This document shows, piece after piece, positions 37,544 to 45,506 of a DNA stretch of 64,000 nt. The position numbers and the translations under genes were made by a program. How positions within the stretch are numbered: the stretch's first letter is position 1; each line of letters starts with the position of its first letter. The notes under the pieces were generated by a model. The model was not told the origin of the DNA and did no database searches. It saw nothing but the letters and a program-made list of their open reading frames with translations. This stretch comes from Starkeya sp. ORNL1 (GTDB lineage Bacteria > Pseudomonadota > Alphaproteobacteria > Rhizobiales > Xanthobacteraceae), in contig NZ_CP048834.1 of NCBI RefSeq assembly GCF_012971745.1, positions 4,526,001 through 4,590,000 on the forward strand, given 5' to 3'.

Positions 37544-39607
37544 GTGGACGGTTCCATGCTCGACGCAGCAGGTCAGGCACTCCTGATCCTGCTGGACCCG
37601 CACCGGCTCATGTTCCTGGCGCTCGGGTGCTCGTTCGGCCTCGTCGTCGGGATTCTGCCCGGCATCGGCGGGATCGCCGGAACGGCGCTGCTGCTCCCCT
37701 TCACGGTTGGAATGGATCCCTACACGGCGTTCGCCTTCCTGCTCGGGCTTGGCTCCACCACGGCCACGGGGGATCCGATTCCCGCCATCATGTTCGGTGT
37801 GCCGGGAGGTGCCGGCTCAGCCGCGACCGTGCTTGACGGGCTGCCGATGGCCAAGCGCGGCGAAGCCGGCCGCGCGCTCAGCGCCGCCTATATGTCGTCC
37901 ATGATGGGCGGCCTGTTCGGTGCCGCGCTGATGGCGGTCTCGCTGCCGATCCTGCAGCCCATGGTGCTCTATGTCGGTTCGCCGGAACTGCTTGCCTTCG
38001 CGGTGTTCGGCATCTCGGCCGTCGCGGTGCTGTCGGGCAAGACGCCGCTGCGGGGCCTGATTGCCGCCGGCCTCGGCGTCATGCTCGCCATGATCGGCGC
38101 CGACCCGCAGACCGGTACGCTGCGCTGGACCCTGGGCAGCTTCTATCTCTGGGACGGGCTGCCGCTGATGCCGATGGTGCTCGGCCTGTTCGCCCTACCC
38201 GAGCTGTGCGACCTGCTGATCGCGCGCACCTCGATCGCGCCGACCGCGCGCTACAGCATCAAGACCGGCATGCTGCAGGGCGCCAAGGACTGCTTCACCA
38301 ATTGGTGGCTGGTGCTGCGCTGCAGCTGGATCGGCGCCGGCTTCGGCATGATCCCGGGCATGGGTGGCGCGGTCATCGACTGGCTGGCCTATGGCCATGC
38401 CTTGCGCACCGAAAAGGGCGCCAAGGAGACGTTCGGCAAGGGCGATGTCCGCGGCGTCGTCGCGTCGGAAAGCTCCAACAACGCGAAGGAAGGCGGTGCC
38501 CTGATCCCGACCATCGCCTTCGGCGTGCCGGGAAGCGCCGGCATGGCGGTGCTGCTCGGTGCCTTCCTGTTCCACGGCCTGATTCCCGGGCCGGACATGC
38601 TCACCAAGAACCTCACGCTCACCTATTCGATGGTCTGGAGCATCGCGCTCGCCAACGTGCTCGGTGCCGGCATCTGCTACGCGTTCAGTGGCCAGTTCGC
38701 ACGCCTGGCGACGCTGCGCTACACGCTGATCCTGCCGTCCGTGCTGGGTATCATCTATATCGGCGCGTTCGAGGGCTCCCGCAGCTGGGGCGATCTCTTT
38801 GCGTTGCTTCTGCTGGGCGTGCTCGGCTGGACGATGAAGCAGCTGAAATGGCCGCGGGCGCCGATGATCCTCGGCTTCGTGCTCGGCGATACGATCGAGC
38901 GCTATCTCTTCATCTCGGTGGAGCGTTACGGCGTCGACTGGTTCGCCCGCCCGCTGGTGATCCTGATGTTCACCCTGGCGATCTATGGCCTGATGCGCCC
39001 CTTGCTCCAGGATATCCGCGCCATCGGCGGCGTACGCTCGCTGGCCAGCCGCATCGCGCCGCGCCCCCGCTTCCGCCCAGCGGACATCTTCACCGTGGTG
39101 CTCATCGTGGTGATCACGGTCATGCTGGTGCAGGCCGTGGGATGGAAGTTCAACGCCAAGATCGTGCCGATGGTGGTCGGCGGGCTCGCGCTGTTCTTCG
39201 CGGTGCTCAGCCTTGCCAACCGGGTCTTGCTGCTGCCGATGCCGGCGCATATCGGCGCCGGCGAAGAGGCGCGGAAGGAGGTCGAGGAACGCATCCACAT
39301 GGACCTCGAATCCGACACCGGCCATTTGCCGACACGCACCATATTGCTGCGGGCCTGCATCTTCTTCGGCTGGCTGCTGGCCTTCATGGGGTCCATGGCG
39401 GTGATCGGCCTGATCCCGACGGTGCCGCTGTTCGTGATCGCCTTCATGCGGGCCGAGGCGCGCGAGCCATGGCGACTGGTTCTGCCGCAGGCGATCATCC
39501 TCACCCTCTTCATCTATCTGCTGTTCGACCGGACCATCCACATCCCGTGGCCGCAGACGCTGCTCGGCACGTGGTTCCCGGCGCTCGAATTCATCCCCTC
39601 GCTATGA
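37544..39607 (+). CDS. Tripartite tricarboxylate transporter permease, TctA-TctB fusion
   Basis: A 687-aa inner-membrane protein. Residues 1 to about 500 are TctA (FGLVVGILPGIGGIAGTALL, TTATGDPIPAIMFGVPGGAG, SSNNAKEGGALIPTIAFGVP), and about 510-680 are a TctB-like four-helix unit (PADIFTVVLIVVITVMLVQA through LILTLFIYLLFD). TctA alone is about 500 aa and TctB about 150-170 aa, so the length fits a natural fusion. It starts at GTG 37544 behind GAGGGAAAAA; an ATG lies four codons later. It should import the carboxylate bound by the Bug receptors at 19340 and 20472. Confidence 0.88.
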   Translation: MDGSMLDAAGQALLILLDPHRLMFLALGCSFGLVVGILPGIGGIAGTALLLPFTVGMDPYTAFAFLLGLGSTTATGDPIPAIMFGVPGGAGSAATVLDGLPMAKRGEAGRALSAAYMSSMMGGLFGAALMAVSLPILQPMVLYVGSPELLAFAVFGISAVAVLSGKTPLRGLIAAGLGVMLAMIGADPQTGTLRWTLGSFYLWDGLPLMPMVLGLFALPELCDLLIARTSIAPTARYSIKTGMLQGAKDCFTNWWLVLRCSWIGAGFGMIPGMGGAVIDWLAYGHALRTEKGAKETFGKGDVRGVVASESSNNAKEGGALIPTIAFGVPGSAGMAVLLGAFLFHGLIPGPDMLTKNLTLTYSMVWSIALANVLGAGICYAFSGQFARLATLRYTLILPSVLGIIYIGAFEGSRSWGDLFALLLLGVLGWTMKQLKWPRAPMILGFVLGDTIERYLFISVERYGVDWFARPLVILMFTLAIYGLMRPLLQDIRAIGGVRSLASRIAPRPRFRPADIFTVVLIVVITVMLVQAVGWKFNAKIVPMVVGGLALFFAVLSLANRVLLLPMPAHIGAGEEARKEVEERIHMDLESDTGHLPTRTILLRACIFFGWLLAFMGSMAVIGLIPTVPLFVIAFMRAEAREPWRLVLPQAIILTLFIYLLFDRTIHIPWPQTLLGTWFPALEFIPSL

Positions 39608-39655
39608 GCGGCCGACCTGCTACCGCGACGAACTGAAAGAAGCCCGAGGAAAACC

Positions 39656-40645
39656 ATGTCCAAGAAGATTCCGCTGACGCTGGCATGCGGCGACTACGAG
39701 ATCATCCGGCCGCTGAAGGACGGCACGGTGAAGCCGGATGGCATCGACCTCACCGTGCTCACGGCGATGGATTCCACGACGCGCCACTGGCGCTTCCTGC
39801 GCAACCGCGATTTCGACATGGCGGAGACCTCGGCCTCCTCCTATGTCGTCGCCCGCGACAGCGGCTATGAGATCAATGCGCTGCCGGTGTTCCTGCATCG
39901 CCGTTTCCGCCACGGCTTCGTCTTCATCAACACCTCCAAGGGCATCACCAAGCCGAGCGACCTGATCGGCAAGAAGGTCGGCATCAAGTCCTTCCTGGTC
40001 ACCGCCGGGCACTGGATGCGCGGCATCCTCGAGCACGAATACGGCGTGCCGCATAAATCGATCGAATGGTTCGCCGAGCTCGACGAGGATGTCGACTTCA
40101 CCCCGCCGGCCGACCTCAAGATCAACCGGCTGCCGCACGACAAATCGGTCGAGCAGATGCTGGCGGAAGGCGAGATCGACGCGCTGATCCATTCCAGCCT
40201 GATCAAGCCGATCGTCAACAAGGACCCGCGCGTCGCGCGGCTGTTCCTTGACTACAAGGCCGAAGAAAAAGCCTACTTCGCCAAGACCAGCATCTTCCCG
40301 ATCATGCATGTGCTCGGCATCAAGAACGAGGTGCTGGAAGCGCACCCGTGGGTGGCGATCAACATGTTCCATGCCTTTAACGAGGCGAAGGCCATCACCA
40401 TGAAGCGCATGGAGAATCCGCGCATCGTGCCGCTCGCCTGGTATCGCGAGGCGTGGGAGGAGCAGGAGGAACTGCTCGGCTCCGACCCGTGGGAATACGG
40501 CCTGAGCGAGCGCAACCGCCACACCATGGAAACCCTCGCCGGATATTCCTATGAGCAGGGCCTGGTGAAGCGGCCATGGCCGGTTGACGAACTGTTCGTC
40601 GAGCTCGGCCAGGGCCGCAAGCGCGGCGTCGAATTCCGCATTTGA
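39656..40645 (+). CDS. 4,5-dihydroxyphthalate decarboxylase-like / NMT1-type protein
   Basis: A 329-aa protein without a signal peptide that resembles 4,5-dihydroxyphthalate decarboxylase of phthalate degradation, itself a member of the periplasmic-binding-protein fold. Typical stretches are LTLACGDYEIIRPLKDG, PDGIDLTVL, FRHGFVFINTSKGI, WMRGILEHEYGVP, LAEGEIDALIHSSL and FPIMHVLGI. It lies between the TctA-TctB fusion and ubiX on one transcript. Since the fold is shared with ligand-binding proteins, it may instead bind the substrate. A decarboxylase role on a dihydroxylated aromatic dicarboxylate is plausible but not shown. Confidence 0.75.
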   Translation: MSKKIPLTLACGDYEIIRPLKDGTVKPDGIDLTVLTAMDSTTRHWRFLRNRDFDMAETSASSYVVARDSGYEINALPVFLHRRFRHGFVFINTSKGITKPSDLIGKKVGIKSFLVTAGHWMRGILEHEYGVPHKSIEWFAELDEDVDFTPPADLKINRLPHDKSVEQMLAEGEIDALIHSSLIKPIVNKDPRVARLFLDYKAEEKAYFAKTSIFPIMHVLGIKNEVLEAHPWVAINMFHAFNEAKAITMKRMENPRIVPLAWYREAWEEQEELLGSDPWEYGLSERNRHTMETLAGYSYEQGLVKRPWPVDELFVELGQGRKRGVEFRI

Positions 40646-40715
40646 CCCCGGGGAGGCGCGGCCGGTCTCTCGCCGGTCGCGCTTCTTCCCCTTCGCCTGC
40701 CAACCAACCGGAGTC

Positions 40716-41297
40716 ATGGTGAGTATCGATCGCAAGCGCCTGATCGTCGGCATCAGCGGCGCCTCCGGCGCGATCTATGGCGTGACCGCGCTGGAACTGC
40801 TGCGCGGCCTCGGCATCGAGACGCATCTGGTCATGACGCGCTCGGCGCAGATCACGCTGGCGCATGAGACCCGGCTCAAGGTTGCCGACGTCGCAGCGCT
40901 GGCCGACGTCAATTACAAGGCCGAGGACATCGGCGCCGCCATATCGAGCGGCTCGTTCCGCACCATGGGCATGCTGGTCGCGCCCTGTTCGATCCGCAGC
41001 CTCTCCGAGATCGCGACCGGCGTGACCGCCGGCCTGCTCACGCGCGCCGCGGACGTGGTGCTGAAGGAGCGCCGCCGACTGGTGCTGATGGTGCGCGAGA
41101 CGCCGCTGCATCTCGGCCATCTGCGCAGCATGGCGCAGGCCACCGAGATGGGCGCCATCGTGATGCCGCCGGTGCCGGCCTTCTACGCCCAGCCGGAAAC
41201 GGTCGAGGATATCGTGAAGCACAGCGTCGGCCGCGCGCTCGACCTGTTCGGGCTCGACAGCGGCACGGTGAAGCGCTGGGGCGAGCCAGAGAACTGA
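40716..41297 (+). CDS. ubiX: UbiX family flavin prenyltransferase
   Basis: A 193-aa UbiX/Pad1 enzyme making prenylated FMN from FMN and dimethylallyl phosphate, the cofactor of UbiD decarboxylases. VGISGASGAIYGV near residue 12 binds FMN. SSGSFRTMGMLVAPCS and SEIATGVTAGLL are the UbiX core, and RETPLHLGHLRSM holds the phosphate-binding residues. The ATG at 40716 is used, and the frame upstream is non-homologous. It is expressed with the TTT permease and serves the UbiD at 21952, though it may also supply ubiquinone synthesis. A terminator-like repeat follows. Confidence 0.92.
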   Translation: MVSIDRKRLIVGISGASGAIYGVTALELLRGLGIETHLVMTRSAQITLAHETRLKVADVAALADVNYKAEDIGAAISSGSFRTMGMLVAPCSIRSLSEIATGVTAGLLTRAADVVLKERRRLVLMVRETPLHLGHLRSMAQATEMGAIVMPPVPAFYAQPETVEDIVKHSVGRALDLFGLDSGTVKRWGEPEN

Positions 41298-41335
41298 GTC
41301 CTAATTCGAATTGGCTTGAAGAACCGCCCCGTCCA

Positions 41336-41425
41336 CCCTCATGCCCGCGCTTGACCCGGGTACCCAGGCTTCAACCAGGTGGATCCGGCGCGGCTGGGTC
41401 CCCGGGTCAAGCCCGGGGATGAGGG
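41336..41425. repeat. Dispersed palindromic repeat, copy 2
   Basis: This copy of the unit at 7793-7882 keeps the outer arms (CCCTCATGCCCGCGCTTGAC...GGGTCAAGCCCGGGGATGAGGG) and the flanking bases. The centres differ at several sites. It occupies the gap between ubiX and the convergent TIGR02444 gene and probably terminates both. Confidence 0.75.
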
Positions 41426-41446
41426 ACAATTGGTACAAGCCGCGGT

Positions 41447-41998
41447 TCAGACTTTTCCGCTGAGTTCCGCCGACGCCGCGCGCGCCACGACGTCGGCCGC
41501 TGCGAGAAGCTCCGATGCGAGCGTACTCGCTTCCTGCCCCGCATAATAGCCGGCAACGCATCGCGCGACGGTGGCGAAGTCATCGGGTGTGGTCGCAGCA
41601 GCGCCTGCACCAACATGATCGGCGAACCAGCCGGCGAGCCAGGCCTGTTCGATCTGCTCGGCGGAGAGTTCTGCGCTCTTGATGCCGGCGCGCAGCTCGT
41701 TTGTCGCCGGCCGCGGCGCGCCGGGCGGGCCGTCCTTCAGCAGGATCCGCAGGCGCCGCAGCGCCACCACGACCTCGGTGCGCCAGGTCGCGATCTCGGC
41801 ATCAGCCGTGGCAATGGTCCCGGCTGTGATCGTGCCGTTGCGCGAGCCGGCGAAGAACAGCGCCAGCAGCAGCACGTTCACGTCGAGTCCGATGCCGTCC
41901 TGCAGCCGGAGGCAGGCGCCGGGCACGTCCTCGCGGCCATAGACCGCCAGCGAGAACGCCCAATGCGGCCCGTCCATTTCCGCCATGCCCGTCCCCAT
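41447..41998 (-). CDS. TIGR02444 (DUF2390) family protein
   Basis: A 183-aa protein of the TIGR02444 family of unknown function. The conserved N-terminus HWAFSLAVYGREDVPGACLR, LQDGIGLDVNVLLLALFFA is clear, followed by helices (WRTEVVVALRRLRILLKDG). GGGGAGGCAGCG just before the ATG at 41998 sets the start; the much longer open frame upstream overlaps the TcuB-like gene and is spurious. It follows that gene by 14 bases and so is the last gene of the tcuA-tcuB-like operon, an unusual place for this family. Confidence 0.8.
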   Translation of the reverse strand: MGTGMAEMDGPHWAFSLAVYGREDVPGACLRLQDGIGLDVNVLLLALFFAGSRNGTITAGTIATADAEIATWRTEVVVALRRLRILLKDGPPGAPRPATNELRAGIKSAELSAEQIEQAWLAGWFADHVGAGAAATTPDDFATVARCVAGYYAGQEASTLASELLAAADVVARAASAELSGKV

Positions 41999-42012
41999 CG
42001 CTGCCTCCCCGC

Positions 42013-43155
42013 TCAGGCAGCCTTCTTCAGCGGTAGTTCCGGCTCTTCGCTTTTGCCGTGCAGCGCGGCGCTTTCGCGGGCGTAGCGCACCAGCGCGGCG
42101 AAGCGGTAGAGGCCGTGCACGAACTTGCCATAGGGCATGGTGACAAACAGCGCGAACACCACGCCGAGATGCAGCGCCATCAGCACGCCCATCGCCGGCG
42201 TGGCGCGGAAGGCAAGCAGAGCGAGGCCGGTCAGGCTGGTCAGGAACAGCATGGCGAGGAAGGCGACATCCATGCCGAAGCGCGGCGCGTCCGCCAGCAT
42301 CGGATCGCGCTTCAGCTTCGCGACGAAAAGCCCGATTGGACCGATGACGAGGCCGATGCCGCCGAGTGTGCCGAGCAGGACCGGCAGGTCGTACCAGGGA
42401 TACGGCGCCTCCATGCCGAGCAGATAGTGATAGGCCGTCGCCGTCGAGGTGGCGGCGAAGCACAAGAGGAAGCCGTAGAAGGTGAAATGATGATAGAGCC
42501 GCCGGCGATCGGTCGGCAGCTCATCCTCATTCATGCAGCCGACGCCGCCGCCATCGAGATAGCGCAGCCGGCTGGCATCCTTCATCGCCTGCCACAGCGG
42601 CTTCGGTTCGAGCAGCGTCGTCAGCGACTCGCCCGCCGCGTGCCAGAACCGGCGCAGGCTGAAATAGATGGCGACCATTGCGTAGAGCAGGGCGGCGCCG
42701 AACAGCAGCGCCATCGCATTGTGCGGCATCAGCCGATAGAAGGCGCCGGGACCGGTATGGGTGGCCCACAGCACGGCGGGATCGTGCCAGGCAGCGAAGC
42801 CGAGCACGAAGCCGGCGATGCTCAATGCGGCGATGAGGCTGATGGCAAGCCCGTTGCGCGCGAACAGGCCGGCGAGTTGCGGCGGCCAGGCATAGGCGGC
42901 GTAGGAATCCGCCCGCACCACGGCCAGCGTACGCGGCACATTGACGTCGAACTCGTGAGGCGGCGAAAACTGGCAGTCGGCATAGCATGCGCCGCAGCCA
43001 TGGCAGAGATTAGCGAGGTAGTTGAGATCGCCATCGGCGAAGGAGCGCCGCAGTTCCATGGCCGGGAAGACGGCGCAGAGCCCCTCGCAATAGCGGCAGG
43101 AATTGCAGACCGTCATCAGGCGGTCCGCCTCGCGCAGAGCCTCAGTTGCGTGCAT
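42013..43155 (-). CDS. TcuB/CitB-like 4Fe-4S membrane protein, electron transfer partner
   Basis: A 380-aa protein with two four-cysteine iron-sulfur motifs (CNSCRYCEGLC near residue 17 and CHGCGACYADCQ near 52), then six or so membrane helices with histidines suited to haem or quinone contacts. This plan is that of TcuB, which in Salmonella oxidises the reduced tricarballylate dehydrogenase TcuA and hands electrons to the quinone pool. Its start overlaps the flavoprotein stop by 14 bases. Its identity as a tricarballylate-specific protein is uncertain, since the same pair could serve another dehydrogenase. Confidence 0.85.
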   Translation of the reverse strand: MHATEALREADRLMTVCNSCRYCEGLCAVFPAMELRRSFADGDLNYLANLCHGCGACYADCQFSPPHEFDVNVPRTLAVVRADSYAAYAWPPQLAGLFARNGLAISLIAALSIAGFVLGFAAWHDPAVLWATHTGPGAFYRLMPHNAMALLFGAALLYAMVAIYFSLRRFWHAAGESLTTLLEPKPLWQAMKDASRLRYLDGGGVGCMNEDELPTDRRRLYHHFTFYGFLLCFAATSTATAYHYLLGMEAPYPWYDLPVLLGTLGGIGLVIGPIGLFVAKLKRDPMLADAPRFGMDVAFLAMLFLTSLTGLALLAFRATPAMGVLMALHLGVVFALFVTMPYGKFVHGLYRFAALVRYARESAALHGKSEEPELPLKKAA

Positions 43156-44557
43156 GGCGAGCAGCCTCCCGTCCCGCGATCCGTCCGAATACGCTGCCGA
43201 TGGTCATGCCGATGCCGGCGGCATAGCCGCGCCCCAGCACATTGCCGGCCATGATCTCGCCGGCGGCGAACATGTTGGTGGCGCTGCGCCCGTCATCCAT
43301 GAGCATCTGCGCCTGCTTGTTCACGCGTGTGCCCAGATAGGTGAAGGTGATGCCGGGCCGCACCGGATAGGCGTAGAACGGCGCGGTCTCGATCCGGCGT
43401 GCCCAATGCGTTTTCGGCGGCGTGAGCCCTTCGGTGCGGCAATCATCGAGGATGGTGTGGTCGAAGGTGCCGGGCTTCACCGCGGCATTGAAGCCGTCCA
43501 CGGTAGCGGCGAGCTTCTCGGCATCGAGCCCCAGCTTGCCGGCGAGTTCCGGGACGCTGCCCGCCTGGATCGGGGGAAACAGCGAGGGCATGAACAATTC
43601 GAGCGAGCGGGCATCGAAGATGATGTAGGCGATCTGGTCCGGCTGCGCCGCGACCAGGCGTCCCCAAATGGCGTAGCGCTTGGGCCAGATGTCTTCGCCC
43701 TCATCATAGAAGCGCTCGCTATTCTTGTTCACGACGATGCCGAACACCACGCAATCGAGGCGCGTGATGATGCCGCCATCGAACTTGGGCGCCCGCGCGT
43801 CGATCGCGACGGCATGGCACTGGGTGGGATCGCCGATCTGCTTCACGCCCTTGTCGATCAGCATGCGCAGCATGGTGCCGCGATTATACGGCGTGCCGCG
43901 GATGAGGAAGTTCTCGGCGATGTCGCCCCAGCCTTCCTTCAGCCAGTCGATATTGGCTTCGAACCCGCCGGAGGCGGCGACCAGGGAGCGGGCGCGGATG
44001 GTCGCGGTGGTCGCGCCATTGCGGAAGGTGGCGGAGCGGAACGTGCCGTCCTCGATGTCGAGGCCGATTACCTCGGCGTCGTAGCGCACCTCGACGCCGA
44101 GGCCCTCCGCCGTGCGGTAGAGCGCGTTGAGCATGGAGCGGCCGCCGCCGAGAAAGAAGGAGTTGGTTCGCCCCAGGCTGAGCGTGCCGCCGAGCGAAGG
44201 CTGGAAGCGCACGCCCTGCTCGACGATCCAGTGCAGCATCTGCTTGGATTCGGCGATCATGAAGCGCGCCAGCTCTTCATCGGTTTCGCCCTGGGTGACG
44301 CGCTTGAGATCGTCCCAGAACTCTTCTTCCGTGTAGGGGCCGGTGAGGATTTCGGTGGCGGTGTCGTGGGCGCAGCGCATGTTGCGCGTGTGCCTTGTAT
44401 TGCCGCCGCGATAGAATTTCGGCGCGGCTTCCAGCACCAGCACAGAGGCGCCGGACCTCCGCGCGCTGATGGCCGCGCATAGCGCGGCATTGCCACCGCC
44501 CACGACGAGCACGTCGACGGAATCCGGTGGTGCCGACAAATCCGGTGATGCCGACAT
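43142..44557 (-). CDS. FAD-dependent tricarballylate dehydrogenase-like flavoprotein (TcuA-like)
   Basis: A 471-aa FAD flavoprotein of the fumarate-reductase/TcuA group. The dinucleotide motif VLVVGGGNAALCAAISARRS is N-terminal. FYRGGNTRHTRNMRCAH, GGTLSLGRTNSFFLGGGRSM, NRGTMLRMLIDKG and the C-terminal FAD contact AAGEIMAGNVLGRGYAAGIG follow. TcuA oxidises tricarballylate to cis-aconitate. The ATG at 44557 has AGGAGG upstream. Paired with the TcuB-like gene and divergent from a GntR regulator, it forms a compact oxidation unit at the edge of the TTT and UbiD block. A different carboxylate as substrate is possible. Confidence 0.82.
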   Translation of the reverse strand: MSASPDLSAPPDSVDVLVVGGGNAALCAAISARRSGASVLVLEAAPKFYRGGNTRHTRNMRCAHDTATEILTGPYTEEEFWDDLKRVTQGETDEELARFMIAESKQMLHWIVEQGVRFQPSLGGTLSLGRTNSFFLGGGRSMLNALYRTAEGLGVEVRYDAEVIGLDIEDGTFRSATFRNGATTATIRARSLVAASGGFEANIDWLKEGWGDIAENFLIRGTPYNRGTMLRMLIDKGVKQIGDPTQCHAVAIDARAPKFDGGIITRLDCVVFGIVVNKNSERFYDEGEDIWPKRYAIWGRLVAAQPDQIAYIIFDARSLELFMPSLFPPIQAGSVPELAGKLGLDAEKLAATVDGFNAAVKPGTFDHTILDDCRTEGLTPPKTHWARRIETAPFYAYPVRPGITFTYLGTRVNKQAQMLMDDGRSATNMFAAGEIMAGNVLGRGYAAGIGMTIGSVFGRIAGREAARHARN

Positions 44558-44612
44558 GGCTGCGCGCGACCTCCTGTTTTTGATCGTTCCAGAAAACCAC
44601 GATTGAATACTA

Positions 44613-44632
44613 TTGCATACAGAAATATGCAA
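44613..44632. promoter_or_regulatory. GntR-type operator candidate
   Basis: TTGCATA at 44613-44619 and TATGCAA at 44626-44632 form a perfect inverted repeat with a six-base spacer in the 121-bp gap between the TcuA-like gene and the divergent GntR gene. FCD-type GntR proteins commonly bind short AT-rich palindromes in their own divergent promoter. Confidence 0.55.
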
Positions 44633-44678
44633 ATGAGTACGGATTGCTTTCGGCGGGCCGCTGTGTCTGGATGCGGCG

Positions 44679-45389
44679 ATGGCGACAGCAGAGAAAACGG
44701 TGCGCGACAGTGCGGTGGCGGCCCCCAGGGGCTTGCTCAAGCCGCTCCCGCCTCTTGAGCCAAACCTGCCACTCGGCGAGGCGGTGTTCCAATCGCTCTA
44801 CCGTGCGCTGCAGACCGGCGTGCTTGGCCCCGGCGACCGGTTGCGCGAGGAAGACATCGCCGGCGAACTCGCGGTAAGCCGGACCCCGGTGCGCGAAGCG
44901 CTGAGCCGCATGCAGGATCGTCGCTTCGTGGTTCCCGCCGGCGGCCGCGGTCTGCTGGTGCGACGGCTCGACCTCAATGAGGTGCTCGAGCTCTATGCCA
45001 TGCGCGAGATCCTGGAAGGGGCGGCGGCACGCCTGGCCGCCACCCAGATCACCCGGTCCGAGATTCTGATGCTCGAAGACATCCAGCAGCGGCTCGACCA
45101 GAGCGGCGAGGATCATGCCGCCGCTGCGTCGCTGAACCGGCGCTTCCACGAGGTGATCGCGCAGGGCGCGCGCAACCGCTATCTCGATCTCGCCATCGCC
45201 GAGATCAAGGACGTCATTCTCCTGCTTCGCGATACCACCTTCAGCGAGCCGGGCCGCAACGAGGCGGCGGGCCGGGAGCACCGGCTGATCATTGACGGCC
45301 TGTCGTCACGTGATCCCGATGCCGCGGAACACGCCGCCCGGAACCACATCCACGAGGCGCTGAAAATCCGGCTCAAGCTGCTCGGCTAG
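44679..45389 (+). CDS. GntR family transcriptional regulator, FCD subfamily
   Basis: A 236-aa regulator. Residues 33-100 are a GntR winged helix (LPLGEAVFQSLYRALQTGVL, PGDRLREEDIAGELAVSRTP, VREALSRMQDRRFV). The rest is an all-helical FCD ligand-binding domain with metal-site candidates (RRFHEVIAQGARNRYLD, REHRLIIDGLSSRD, ARNHIHEAL). FCD proteins usually bind organic acids. It is divergent from the TcuA/TcuB-like operon over a palindrome at 44613-44632, so it most likely represses that operon. It differs from the LysR-type TcuR of Salmonella. Confidence 0.88.
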   Translation: MATAEKTVRDSAVAAPRGLLKPLPPLEPNLPLGEAVFQSLYRALQTGVLGPGDRLREEDIAGELAVSRTPVREALSRMQDRRFVVPAGGRGLLVRRLDLNEVLELYAMREILEGAAARLAATQITRSEILMLEDIQQRLDQSGEDHAAAASLNRRFHEVIAQGARNRYLDLAIAEIKDVILLLRDTTFSEPGRNEAAGREHRLIIDGLSSRDPDAAEHAARNHIHEALKIRLKLLG

Positions 45390-45500
45390 AGCATTTCCCG
45401 ATCAGATGGAATCATCTGATCGAAGAGGAATTGCTCCAGCTTATTGAATCTAGAGCACTTTCTTATCGTTCGGATATTCCATCCGAACGGAAAGGGCTTT
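45389..45500. repeat. Rhizobial intergenic repeat with two hairpins
   Basis: CGATCAGATG-GAAT-CATCTGATCG (45399-45422) and CGTTCGGAT-ATTCC-ATCCGAACG (45467-45489) are perfect stems joined by TTGCTCCAGCTTATTGAATC. This arrangement, starting with GAGCATTTCCCGATCAGAT, is a well-known dispersed element of Hyphomicrobiales. It lies between the convergent GntR and MscS genes and may also act as a terminator. Confidence 0.8.
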
Positions 45501-45506
45501 AGGCCT

